Shown: positions 1-7,660, numbered from the stretch's first letter. The stretch: 10,119 bases of DNA from Lysobacterales bacterium (GCA_013298265.1 JAAFHE010000076.1:1-10119), one strand, 5' to 3'. A program made the numbers and translations. The notes: generated from the sequence alone by a model not told the origin.

Positions 1-71
1 CGCGGAATCGGGGATCTTCCCCCCAAAAAGGAATCGCAGGCGTACCGAGCGAAAACCATCGCCTCATACGC

Positions 72-95
72 CGAGACCGCCTTGCGGCGGTCTCG
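72..95 (-). terminator. Strong hairpin downstream of the propeller gene, GNRA-type loop on the minus strand
   Basis: The arms CGAGACCGCC (72-81) and GGCGGTCTCG (86-95) pair over 10 bp with a 4-base loop. On the minus-strand transcript the loop reads GCAA, a stable GNRA tetraloop. It sits about 70 bases past the TAG of the propeller gene, where a transcript end is expected. The T run on the minus strand precedes the hairpin instead of following it, so this is not a textbook intrinsic terminator. It could be an RNA 3'-end stabiliser or a terminator of a different kind. Confidence 0.4.
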
Positions 96-163
96 AAAAA
101 ACGGATGAGAAGTCGCGCAGTCGCGGCGTCGGCAGGCCGCGTGCGATGGAACGGACGGGAAGA

Positions 164-3100
164 CTATGGCGTGCAGCCACCTTCCTTGATCATCTCCAGC
201 TCGCCGCTGCGGCCAGCGAAGGCGCCGATGCGCTCGTCGTCGCCAAACCGATAGGTCAGCGTTGCGCGGTCGCAGCCCAGCATTTGTAGCGTGGCCTGCC
301 CGGCGATGTAGCGGTTGCGCGTCGAACGGCGATCGAAGGCGCCGCCCACACTCTGCACGATGGCAAGTTCGATGCGGCCGTTGACGGCCTGTGCGAGATC
401 GCCCTGCAGGGTAAACCAGTGTTGCCTGCCGCTGTCGTTGGCGGCACCGGCGACGTCGTAGGCGAACCACGCCGCGAAGAACAGGCCGTCAGGCTGTACC
501 GTGAGCTGCATGCCCTGGCCGCCCGTCGCGGGCTCATACCAGGAGCCGCTCTGGCGTGCGTCGAAACCCTTGCTCGCAGGCCGCGCAGCGGGCGCCGGCT
601 GCACGCTGCCGTCGGCGAGGATGCAGGGCCGTGTCGCCGGAGACAGGCGCGAGAGCGTAATCGTGCCGGCGGCACCCTCGTTGTAGCGCGGATCAAAGGC
701 GTAGCTCAATCGCCCATTCGCGCAGTCGCTGAAGCGCAGCATGCCGCTGCCGACGAGCGTGGTCCGGCGCGGTTCGGACGAATCGAACGCGCCACCCGTG
801 ACGAGATAGATATCGATGGCGGCGGCGAGCGCGCCGTCCGGCACGTTCGCCGCCTGCGCGACATACCAGCGCTGCTGCGAGGTTTCGTTGCCGCCGTCGC
901 GCGAGTAGGTGAACCAGGGCATGAAGATCAGGCGCGCCTGCGGCAGCCAGTCCAGCACCAGCCCTTCGCCTTCGCCGTAATACGAACCCCAGGCGCCGCT
1001 GATGCCGGACTGGTCGACACGGATATCCGGCCCAGGCATGTAGCTGCGCGCGGCGGCGCGGTCGAGCGAGGCGAAACGCGCGACGCCGCCCTGCGCGACA
1101 GCGCCGCCAAGGCTGCAGTCCAGCGCCGGGCAGGCGATGGTCGCAGCCGATAGCTGGACGCTGTTGTCCAGGCTGTAGCTCTGTACGTCCCAGCGTCCCT
1201 GGACTGCGCCGAGCGCGACGATGCGCTGCGTCGACGCATCGAAATCGAGCCGGTCGCCGTCGACGGTCTTGCGCCAGCGCCGATCGCCGCTGTCGCGACG
1301 CAGTACTTCGATCGCGACGCGCGCAATGGCGGGCGGTGTGCCGAAGCGGCGCTCGATCACGAGCGAGTCGTCGGTCAGGAACAGGAACGGCGTGGTGTTG
1401 GCGATGCTTTGCAGCGCGCGCTTCCACTTCACGGCGCCGTCGCCGTCGAGCATCCAGACGAACATATCCGACGAGGACTGGGTTTCCTTACCGACGATGT
1501 AGACGTTGTCGCTGTCGTCGATGCGCAGCCGCTGGGGCTGTATGCCGAGTACCGCAAGATCCAATGCGTAGACGACGCGGCCGGAATTGCTGCGCTGGAT
1601 CAGCTTGCCTGCGTCGCTGGTCGAAGGCGTCGTGGCGAGTCGCTCGACGACGACCGAATCGCCGGTGTTGTTGAAATCGCCCAACGGCGTGCGTTCTTCG
1701 GTCGGGTAGTGGCGCAGCGAGGTGCCTTCGGGGTTGACTAGCTGGACGCCGTGATAGAGGTAGGACAGCACCATCACGTTGTCCTCGCGCAGGCGGAACA
1801 TGCTGGGGGGCAGCGGGTTGCGTGCGCGGAAATTCAGCGGCTCTTCGATCGTGCGCGCCCACAGCGTGCTGCCGTCTGCGGCGGCCAGGCAGCGGATGCG
1901 ATTGTCGGGCTCGCCCTGTAGCGCCTGTACTTCGGCGATACAGACGCGGTCGGAGGAGGCGGTTGCCAGGGCGAGGTCGAACGCGCCCGGATATTCCCGG
2001 TTCCAGACCACCGCGCCGTCGCCGCCGATGCGGCTGACGCGATAGCTCGCCGCGCCGTCGGCGGCGCTGACGATGAAGGTGTCGCCATTGCCGCTGGCGG
2101 CGAGCGCTCTTGCCTCCTCGCGCAGCGGCGTCTGCAGGCCGATGTCCTCGTCGATGAGCTGGCCCTGGGCATCGAGCTCGATCAGGCGCCGCACGCCGGC
2201 TTCGCGCGCGCCAATGGCGAGGAAGTGGCCGTTGCTCTCGCGGGTCAGCGTAAGCACGGTGGACACCGGCAGTTCGCGGTCATAGCGCAGTGCGCCGCTG
2301 GCGCTGTAGCCGATCAGGCGCAGGCGTTGCGCCGCGCCGCTCGGCGCCGAGGTCAATACGGTCGCGTCGCCGTTCGGCTGGATCTGCAGGGAACAGCCTG
2401 GGCCGGGCGCGGCGCAGGCATCACCGATGCCGGCCGGCAGCGGCTGAGTCCACAGCGGCGTGCCGTCGGTGGCGACACGGGCGAGCTGCGCTCCGGTACG
2501 GTTGACGGTGTCCAGCGCATACAGGCTGCCATCATTGCCGATGGCGATGACCGCGGTTGCCGAATTCGGGCCGAGCTCCCGCGTGACCAGCCAGCGCTGC
2601 TGGCCGGCTGCGTCCAGGCACAGGTGCGCGACGCCGCTGCCGCCAGGTTGGCGCGCTGCGGCGCAGCTACTGCCGTTCGGACCGACGGCGACCGCGCTGA
2701 ACTCGATACCGGGCTGCGGGCTGCTGTCGGTCCAGGTCCACCGCCGGTTGCCGCGACGGTCGAAGCGGATGAGCTGGGCGCGGCCCTGCGCTGAAACCAC
2801 ACTGCTGCGGCCTGCGACGAGCAGATCGCCACTGGGCGCGTCGACATCGCGCTGCGGACGCTGGAAGCGCAGCGCCGGCGTTTCGTCGCCGACCGTGCGG
2901 CGCACGACCGGGAAGCTGTCAGCGGTCAGGGTGGCCTGCAGGCTGCCGTCGGCGGCGATGCGCTGGATGTCGTCCTGGGTCTCGATCCAGCTGCCGCCAG
3001 TTGCATCGGCGCGCACGAACAGCGGGGAGACGCGGCGCTCCCAGATGAACTGGCCCTGGGCGTCGAAGCGACGTATCTGGCCGGGATCCGTTTCGGCCAG

Positions 3101-3394
3101 CAGCACGCCGCCATCGGTCATCGCTATGAGGCGAGCGGTCGCTGACGTCGTCGCCGCCAGCGTGACCTGGCCTGCGGACTCGCGTTGCAGTACGACCGTC
3201 GCGCCCTGTTGCAGTAACAGCCAGCGTGCGCCCGGCACCGCGGCGACATCGACGATCTGCGCCGCGGAGCGACTGTTGCTCGGCAGTGCCCGGTCCCAGC
3301 TGACAGCCAGCGCCGCGGGCGCGGCGGCACAGCACAGCAGCAGGGCAGTGATCCGGCCGGAGAGGCGGGAAGCGAGGTGCGGGCGACAATTCAT
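164..3394 (-). CDS. Large exported beta-propeller-like protein with two C-terminal W-rich repeat domains (uncharacterised)
   Basis: The product is 1076 residues, and no function is recognised. The ATG at 3394 is chosen because AGGGAA lies 6 bases upstream and a Sec signal peptide follows at once (hydrophobic core about 15-30, ending APAALA). An in-frame extension to 3532 would put 46 uncharacteristic residues before it. From about residue 110 to 750 there are about 13 degenerate repeats of roughly 48 residues with the pattern D-x-x-G-x-x-x-W. Examples are DAQGQFIWER (111), DRRGNRRWTW (212), DGTPLWTQ (310), GDGAVVWNRE (458), DGSTLWAR (507), GDGAVKWKRA (651) and DSGDRRWRK (701). This is typical of PQQ-like/BamB-like propeller blades. 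Two homologous domains follow at about 798-920 and 948-1070. Aligned features are W802/W952, WF at 827/976, W843/W993, GGAFD at 867/1017 and C891/C1041. Paired Cys residues suit an oxidising compartment. The protein is probably periplasmic, surface-attached or secreted. The stop is TAG. A ligand-binding or scaffold role is possible but only inferred. Confidence 0.85.
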   Translation of the reverse strand: MNCRPHLASRLSGRITALLLCCAAAPAALAVSWDRALPSNSRSAAQIVDVAAVPGARWLLLQQGATVVLQRESAGQVTLAATTSATARLIAMTDGGVLLAETDPGQIRRFDAQGQFIWERRVSPLFVRADATGGSWIETQDDIQRIAADGSLQATLTADSFPVVRRTVGDETPALRFQRPQRDVDAPSGDLLVAGRSSVVSAQGRAQLIRFDRRGNRRWTWTDSSPQPGIEFSAVAVGPNGSSCAAARQPGGSGVAHLCLDAAGQQRWLVTRELGPNSATAVIAIGNDGSLYALDTVNRTGAQLARVATDGTPLWTQPLPAGIGDACAAPGPGCSLQIQPNGDATVLTSAPSGAAQRLRLIGYSASGALRYDRELPVSTVLTLTRESNGHFLAIGAREAGVRRLIELDAQGQLIDEDIGLQTPLREEARALAASGNGDTFIVSAADGAASYRVSRIGGDGAVVWNREYPGAFDLALATASSDRVCIAEVQALQGEPDNRIRCLAAADGSTLWARTIEEPLNFRARNPLPPSMFRLREDNVMVLSYLYHGVQLVNPEGTSLRHYPTEERTPLGDFNNTGDSVVVERLATTPSTSDAGKLIQRSNSGRVVYALDLAVLGIQPQRLRIDDSDNVYIVGKETQSSSDMFVWMLDGDGAVKWKRALQSIANTTPFLFLTDDSLVIERRFGTPPAIARVAIEVLRRDSGDRRWRKTVDGDRLDFDASTQRIVALGAVQGRWDVQSYSLDNSVQLSAATIACPALDCSLGGAVAQGGVARFASLDRAAARSYMPGPDIRVDQSGISGAWGSYYGEGEGLVLDWLPQARLIFMPWFTYSRDGGNETSQQRWYVAQAANVPDGALAAAIDIYLVTGGAFDSSEPRRTTLVGSGMLRFSDCANGRLSYAFDPRYNEGAAGTITLSRLSPATRPCILADGSVQPAPAARPASKGFDARQSGSWYEPATGGQGMQLTVQPDGLFFAAWFAYDVAGAANDSGRQHWFTLQGDLAQAVNGRIELAIVQSVGGAFDRRSTRNRYIAGQATLQMLGCDRATLTYRFGDDERIGAFAGRSGELEMIKEGGCTP

Positions 3395-3400
3395 GCAAAG

Positions 3401-3406
3401 TTCCCT
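3401..3406 (-). promoter_or_regulatory. Ribosome binding site setting the start of the propeller protein
   Basis: AGGGAA on the minus strand lies 6 bases before the ATG at 3394. It decides that start over the in-frame upstream codon at 3532, which would precede the signal peptide by 46 residues. Confidence 0.6.
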
Positions 3407-3740
3407 GACAGTGGCAGCAGACGCGGTGTGAGGCGGTGCGGTGTATGACGCACGCCGTGTTAGTAAGACGTAATCCCGGGCGCCACCCCCCATTCGCGTG
3501 GCGCGTCCAGGCCCAGGAAGCGACGCATTCAACGCGGCGTCGTGTTGTCCTGTCGCGGCAGCGGCGGTTCTCCCGCATAGGCGCTACTCCGAATCCTGGT
3601 GGACAGCGCCGTGGTCCGGTAGTCCGTCCAGGCCGCCCAGTAGACAGAACACGGTAAGACGTGCGAGAGGTGATCAGATCCGGTGGAACGCGCAGGGCGG
3701 TCAGGAGTCGGTGCCGTATGCGACAGGGCTGCGTTACGTG
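3407..3740. other. Non-coding region upstream of the propeller gene
   Basis: No gene with coding character is seen here. The stretch should hold the promoter of the propeller gene on the minus strand, but no convincing pair of -35/-10 boxes stands out. A 7-bp inverted repeat, GCGCCAC (3480-3486) with GTGGCGC (3498-3504), lies about 90-110 bases upstream of the start codon and could be a regulatory dyad or a weak hairpin. The open frames crossing this stretch lack a ribosome binding site and run into the tandem repeats or antisense into metK. Confidence 0.5.
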
Positions 3741-3930
3741 AGCCAAAGGCCGGGCGAGACGGCCACGGTATTCAAACCAAGGGCCGCACGAGGCGGCCAC
3801 GGTATTCAAGCCAAGGGCCGCACGAGGCGGCCACGGTATTCAAGCCAAGGGCCGCACGAGGCGGCCACGGTATTCAAGTCAAGGGCCGCACGAGGCGGCC
3901 ACGGTATTCAAGTCAAGGGCCGCACGAGGC
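3741..3930. repeat. 34-bp tandem repeat array, five full units plus one decayed unit, each carrying a hairpin dyad
   Basis: Full units begin at 3761, 3795, 3829, 3863 and 3897, at an exact 34-base period, ending at 3930. Each period divides into a perfect 17-base dyad, GGCCGCACGAGGCGGCC (at 3782, 3816, 3850, 3884 and 3918), and a 17-base linker, ACGGTATTCAAGCCAAG. The linker varies at two neighbouring positions: AACC in unit 1, AGCC in units 2-3 and AGTC in units 4-5. At 3741-3760 a diverged partial unit keeps a shortened dyad (GGCCG/CGGCC, 3748-3764) in the same 34-base phase. The array lies between the metK stop and the promoter region of the next gene. Since 34 is not a multiple of three, the open frames across it change protein sequence from unit to unit, so it is not coding. 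Confidence 0.95.
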
Positions 3931-3939
3931 GGCCCTTGA
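3913..3939 (-). terminator. Terminator-like hairpin of metK, made from the last tandem unit
   Basis: TCAAGGGCCGC (3913-3923) and GCGGCCCTTGA (3929-3939) form a perfect 11-bp stem with a 5-base loop, beginning 23 bases past the metK TAA. It is the longest stem in the array because CCCTTGA after the last unit pairs with the TCAAGGG in that unit. The minus-strand sequence after the stem is ACTTGAATACC, so there is no U run. Termination here may depend on the A-T base of the stem, the stacked hairpins beyond it, or Rho. Confidence 0.6.
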
Positions 3940-3962
3940 TCACAGCAGCACAGGCGGTTCGC

Positions 3963-5162
3963 TTACTTGAGCTTGGCGTCGGCGCGCAGTGCTTCGGCCT
4001 TGTCGGTCTTTTCCCACGAGAACGCGGTGTAGGTCTCGCCGTTGTCGCGCTTGACCTCGTACGGCGTGCGGCCGAAGTGGCCGTAGCTCGCGGTTTGCTG
4101 GTACATCGGGTGGACCAGGTCCAGCATCTTGATGATGCCGTACGGGCGCAGGTCGAAGTGCTTGCGGATCAGCTTCTCGATCTTGTCGTCGCTGATCTTG
4201 CCGGTGCCGAACGTGGTCACCGAGATCGAGGTCGGCTCGGCCACGCCGATCGCGTAGGAGACCTGGATCTCGCAGCGGTCGGCAATGCCGGACGCGACGA
4301 TGTTCTTGGCCACGTAGCGCGCTGCATAGGCGGCCGAGCGGTCGACCTTGGACGGATCCTTGCCCGAGAACGCGCCGCCGCCGTGGCGGGCCCAGCCGCC
4401 GTAGGTGTCGACGATGATCTTGCGGCCGGTCAGGCCGCAGTCGCCGACCGGGCCGCCGATCACGAACTTGCCGGTCGGGTTGATGTGGAACTTGGTGCCC
4501 TTGTGAATCCACTTGGTCGGCAGCACGGGCTTGATGATGGTTTCCATCACGGCCTCGACCAGATCCTTCTGCTTGATGCCCGGATCGTGCTGGGTCGACA
4601 GCACCACGGCGTCGATCGCGGCGGCCTTGCCGTCTTCATAGCGCAGGGTGACCTGGCTCTTCGCGTCCGGACGCAGCCACGGCAGCGGCGACTTCTTCTG
4701 CTTGCGCACCTTGGCCTGCTGTTCGACCAGGCGGTGCGAGTAGTAGATCGCCGCCGGCATCATGTCCTTGGTTTCGTTCGTGGCGTAGCCGAACATCAGG
4801 CCCTGGTCGCCGGCGCCCTGTTCTTCCGGCTTCTTGCGGTCCACGCCCTGGTTGATGTCCGGCGACTGCTTGCCGATCAGGTTCAGGATGCCGCAGGTGG
4901 CGCCGTCGAAGCCGACTTCGGACGAGTCATAGCCGATGTCGACGATGACCTTGCGCGTCAGCGCTTCGAGGTCGATCCAGGCCGAGGTCGTGATTTCACC
5001 GGCGACGATGGCGACGCCGGTCTTGACCATGGTTTCGCAGGCCACGCGGGCGCGCTTGTCCTGCAGCAGGATAGCGTCGAGGACGGCGTCGGAAATCTGA
5101 TCGGCAACCTTGTCCGGATGGCCTTCGGACACGGATTCGGAGGTGAACAGGTAGCTGCTCAT
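3963..5162 (-). CDS. metK: S-adenosylmethionine synthetase (methionine adenosyltransferase)
   Basis: This cytoplasmic enzyme makes S-adenosylmethionine from methionine and ATP, releasing phosphate and diphosphate. It supplies methyl groups and the precursor of polyamine and quorum-signal synthesis. The product is 399 residues, within the usual range for bacterial MetK. It contains the family signatures GAGDQG (116-121, Asp119) and GGGAFSGKD (261-269), as well as HPDK (15-18) near the N terminus, where the catalytic His and the first metal/ATP contacts lie. The N terminus ([18 protein letters not shown]) matches the family directly. The ATG at 5162 is chosen over the in-frame codon at 5300 because GAAGGA lies 9 bases upstream and conserved sequence begins immediately. 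No truncation or missing key residue is seen. It is flanked by non-coding DNA on both sides, which suggests a monocistronic gene with its own promoter. Confidence 0.98.
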   Translation of the reverse strand: MSSYLFTSESVSEGHPDKVADQISDAVLDAILLQDKRARVACETMVKTGVAIVAGEITTSAWIDLEALTRKVIVDIGYDSSEVGFDGATCGILNLIGKQSPDINQGVDRKKPEEQGAGDQGLMFGYATNETKDMMPAAIYYSHRLVEQQAKVRKQKKSPLPWLRPDAKSQVTLRYEDGKAAAIDAVVLSTQHDPGIKQKDLVEAVMETIIKPVLPTKWIHKGTKFHINPTGKFVIGGPVGDCGLTGRKIIVDTYGGWARHGGGAFSGKDPSKVDRSAAYAARYVAKNIVASGIADRCEIQVSYAIGVAEPTSISVTTFGTGKISDDKIEKLIRKHFDLRPYGIIKMLDLVHPMYQQTASYGHFGRTPYEVKRDNGETYTAFSWEKTDKAEALRADAKLK

Positions 5163-5171
5163 CGCGGCATA

Positions 5172-5245
5172 TCCTTCAATTCGGATAAAGGGATGGAAAA
5201 AAACGGGCCGCGAATGATAGCGGCTGACGGGGGATATTGCATCTG
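5172..5245 (-). promoter_or_regulatory. Putative metK promoter and ribosome binding site
   Basis: TATCAT (minus strand, 5219-5214) resembles a sigma70 -10 box and would start a leader of roughly 45 bases. No good -35 hexamer is seen at 16-18 bases, with ATGCAA the nearest. The leader contains a run of seven T (5203-5197). The ribosome binding site GAAGGA (5177-5172) is 9 bases from the metK ATG. An out-of-frame ATG at 5170 opens a three-codon frame (ATG CCG CGA TGA) that overlaps the metK start. It lies too close to the Shine-Dalgarno sequence to be used normally. Confidence 0.4.
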
Positions 5246-5533
5246 TCCCAGGTCGACTGGTATGGGCGGCGGTGAAACCCGCCGTCTCGGCACGTGGCAA
5301 TCCGCCGCACGACCTGTCGCGAAATCAATCGTCAGTGCGAGCCGACGTGCTAAGGCGCGTCGGCTCGCATCCGGCTTCGCGGGTTCACGCCGCGACTGTG
5401 GAAGCAGCACTTCGCTGCCGAAGCGCTGCGATCCACCCTGTTTATCCGTTGGCGCGATGGGGCAAGTCGCCATGTAGTTGGCGGCTACCGCACGCCATGC
5501 GCCGAGTCGGTCCTGCCTTCGAGGGTGCCGGAT
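5220..5533. other. Non-coding stretch between the TonB receptor stop and metK promoter
   Basis: No gene is supported here. Besides the strong hairpin at 5335-5370, there is a small GGCGG/CCGCC hairpin around 5265-5285 and an inverted repeat CTTCG/CGAAG at about 5410-5424. I looked for the conserved cores of known SAM and SAH riboswitches on the metK sense strand and saw no match. The stretch presumably holds the 3' end of the receptor transcript and upstream control sequence of metK. Confidence 0.5.
5335..5370. other. Very strong hairpin between the TonB receptor gene and metK
   Basis: TGCGAGCCGACG (5336-5347) and CGTCGGCTCGCA (5358-5369) pair perfectly over 12 bp. A T-G wobble and two G-C pairs extend the stem inward to a TAAG loop (5351-5354), and a G-U pair extends it outward, giving about 16 pairs. 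It lies about 165 bases past the TonB receptor stop and about 115 bases upstream of the proposed metK -10 box. No T run follows on either strand. It may be a 3'-end processing or protection hairpin of the receptor transcript, or a chromosomal palindromic site. Confidence 0.7.
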
Positions 5534-7654
5534 TTACTTGGCGCCGAAGTTGTAGCGGAAGCTCAACTGATAGGTTCGCGACGGCATGCGGTAGTACTGG
5601 GCGTCACCCAGTTCGCTCTCGGCCACGGGATCGCGCCTATCGCTGAGGTTGTAGCCGTCAAGGCGCAGTTCCCAGGTGTCGAAGCGATAGCCGACGCCGG
5701 CGTCCACCGCGGTATAGGCGCCGGTCGGGGCGGTGTTGCGCTTGTTGAGGAAGCGCTTGCCCACATAGCTTGCAACGACCGAGGCATTGAAGCCCTGCTG
5801 CGGCAGATAGAGCAGGCCTAGCGCTCCCAGATGCTGCGGCGACAGTTCCAGCTGCTTGCCGCGTAGCTGGGTAAGGGTGGAACCGAACAATTGCGCATAA
5901 TCGGTAAAGCGCGCATCGTGATACGCGTAGTTTGCGTGCAGATCCAGCGTATCGGTCAGCGCGTAGCGTGCCTCGAATTCCGCGCCGCGGAAGCGCTCGT
6001 TGCCGGCATTGGTCAGGCCGGGTGAGCCATTGACGTTCTGCGCCACCACGAGGTTGCGGAAGTTCATGCGAAACAGCGACAGTTCCCAGTCAAAGCGGCC
6101 GTCCGCATGCTCGCCCTTGGCGCCCAGTTCGACGCTGCGCGCGTATTCGGGTTCGAGGATGTTGGATTCGGCTTCGGGACCGAAATCGACGACCGCGGGC
6201 TTGAACGCATTGCGATAGTTCGCGAATACGTGCACGCCATCGCTGCCGTCCTGCCAGAGGCGATAGCTGGTGCCGATCGCGCCGCTCCAGCGCGTGTCGT
6301 TACGCTTCTGCTGTTCGCTTTCGGTTTCTGCCGGCGTGTTGCTGTTGAATACGGTCTCCGCACCGGTGCGTGTTTCGCGCGTGCGGTTGAAGCGTGCGCC
6401 TATCTCTACGCGCCAGGCCTCGGTCGGCGCAAGGTGCAGATCGGCGTAGGCGCCGCTGAAATTGCGCCGGTCTTCGAGTTCGGTTGCCTCGTCGATACGC
6501 AGGCTGTGCGAGTCTGGCGCGTTGCGGCCACTGGGCAGTACCGCGTATTCAAAGTTGCTGCTCTCCTGTTCGCCTTCGCCATGCATGTGGTCCAGGCCCC
6601 AGACCACGGTCGCCCTGTCCGAGAGCCGCGTGGTCAGGTGGCTGTCGAAGTAGAGCTCGCGTGTGTCGCGATTCTGGCGATAGCCGTCGGCATTCACCGT
6701 GCTACCGTCGATGGCAAAATCACTGCGCAGGAAACCGCGCGTGATGTCGCCGTCCGAACGTGCTGCGGCCAGCCGCGTATCCCATTCGCCCCAGCCGGTT
6801 TCAAGCAGGTAGCCCAGCGCGAGCTGCACGCGGTTCTCGTCAATCTTGCCGTCGCGCGGATTGACGTTGGCATCGATCGGGAAGCGGCTGCTCAGCGTAC
6901 GTCCTTCGCGCGGATGCGGGCTGGCCGGGTCCTGGTGCAGTACGGTACCGTCGAGGTCGAGTGTGAACTTGCCTTCGCCGGCAGCCGCGGCGAGCCGGTA
7001 CAACAGGTGGGAGCGATCATAGCCAGTGCGGTCGGCTGAGAGTTCGCGCTTCTCGGCATCAAACAGCAGCGATGAAGCAATGCCGGCGTCGGTATTGGAC
7101 AGCGGCAGCAACAGCGCGACGTTGGCATTGCCGCGGCTGCCGACACCAGCCTCGATGCTGGCCGAACCCTGTCCTGCAGCGTGGTGGATAACGTGGATCA
7201 CGCCGACAAAGCTCGTCGCACCGTAACTCACCGGCGCGGCGCCCTTGAGCACTTCAATACGCTCGACATTGGCGAGATTCAGGGTTGCTAGCGCCGGCAC
7301 GAATGCGCCTCCCCAGGGCACGCCGTCGACGACCAGCAGGAAGGCATCGAATTCGCGCAGGCCCCAGAGAGCCGGCACAGAAGCGGCAGGCCCGCCATCT
7401 CCGCCCGGGGCCACGTCGACGCCGGCGACGAGGCTCAGCGCCGTACGCAGATCGTTAGCGCCACGAGCGCGCAGCTCGTCGCCGCTGACCACGCTGACCG
7501 ATGAGGCGCTGTCGCGCAGCGCCAGCGGTAGTTTTGACGAAGTGACTTCGATTGTGTCGAGTGTGCTGGACTCCGGCTTGCTGGCGAGCGCTGGAGCGCT
7601 GCACAGCACGAAGGCGACAGCAAGGGCGAGCGACGCCCGGCGGTGTGTTGACAT
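5534..7654 (-). CDS. TonB-dependent outer-membrane receptor
   Basis: The 706-residue product is a gated outer-membrane barrel that imports a ligand using energy from TonB-ExbB-ExbD. The substrate cannot be read from the sequence. The order is: signal peptide (1-24, ending PALA), TonB-box-like DTIEVTSSK (33-41), plug domain (about 43-160), then a 22-strand-type barrel. Plug hallmarks are LRTALSLVAGVDV, VVDGVPW (108-114) and RIEVLKGAAPVSYGA (132-146). The usual INVITR-like end of the plug is IHVIHH. The barrel contains family phrases such as RSVELGAKGE, RFRGAEFEARYALTDTLDL and YTAVDAGVGYRFDTWEL. The extreme C terminus, RYNFGAK, has an aromatic residue four from the end instead of a terminal F/W. 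The ATG at 7654 is preferred over that at 7669 because GGGGGAA lies 6 bases upstream. No partner transport genes are adjacent, so regulation and cargo remain open. Confidence 0.95.
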   Translation of the reverse strand: MSTHRRASLALAVAFVLCSAPALASKPESSTLDTIEVTSSKLPLALRDSASSVSVVSGDELRARGANDLRTALSLVAGVDVAPGGDGGPAASVPALWGLREFDAFLLVVDGVPWGGAFVPALATLNLANVERIEVLKGAAPVSYGATSFVGVIHVIHHAAGQGSASIEAGVGSRGNANVALLLPLSNTDAGIASSLLFDAEKRELSADRTGYDRSHLLYRLAAAAGEGKFTLDLDGTVLHQDPASPHPREGRTLSSRFPIDANVNPRDGKIDENRVQLALGYLLETGWGEWDTRLAAARSDGDITRGFLRSDFAIDGSTVNADGYRQNRDTRELYFDSHLTTRLSDRATVVWGLDHMHGEGEQESSNFEYAVLPSGRNAPDSHSLRIDEATELEDRRNFSGAYADLHLAPTEAWRVEIGARFNRTRETRTGAETVFNSNTPAETESEQQKRNDTRWSGAIGTSYRLWQDGSDGVHVFANYRNAFKPAVVDFGPEAESNILEPEYARSVELGAKGEHADGRFDWELSLFRMNFRNLVVAQNVNGSPGLTNAGNERFRGAEFEARYALTDTLDLHANYAYHDARFTDYAQLFGSTLTQLRGKQLELSPQHLGALGLLYLPQQGFNASVVASYVGKRFLNKRNTAPTGAYTAVDAGVGYRFDTWELRLDGYNLSDRRDPVAESELGDAQYYRMPSRTYQLSFRYNFGAK

Positions 7655-7660
7655 GCGGTA

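Noticed and set aside
1..60. Short open frame on the minus strand starting at 60 and running off the left edge
   Set aside because: Only 19 codons are visible, the spacing to a possible ribosome binding site is poor and no protein family is recognisable, so it cannot be told from chance.
693..1427. Long Arg/Ala-rich open frames inside the propeller gene on both strands
   Set aside because: They overlap a coding region with clear domain structure and show the arginine-rich composition of out-of-frame GC-rich DNA.
3741..3930. The regular repeat array could be taken for a CRISPR array
   Set aside because: The repeated unit is contiguous and includes the whole period. There are no variable spacers, only one or two base changes between units, and no cas genes nearby.
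5163..5300. In-frame extension of metK upstream to 5300
   Set aside because: The added residues are not part of the MetK family. The Shine-Dalgarno sequence and the conserved N terminus both mark 5162 as the start.
3498..5477. A 659-codon open frame on the plus strand
   Set aside because: It runs through the 34-bp repeats in changing phase and then antisense through metK. There is no ribosome binding site and the residue composition is that of a GC-rich shadow frame.
6107..7039. A 310-codon open frame on the plus strand inside the receptor gene
   Set aside because: It is antisense to a well-supported TonB-dependent receptor and has no recognisable protein character.
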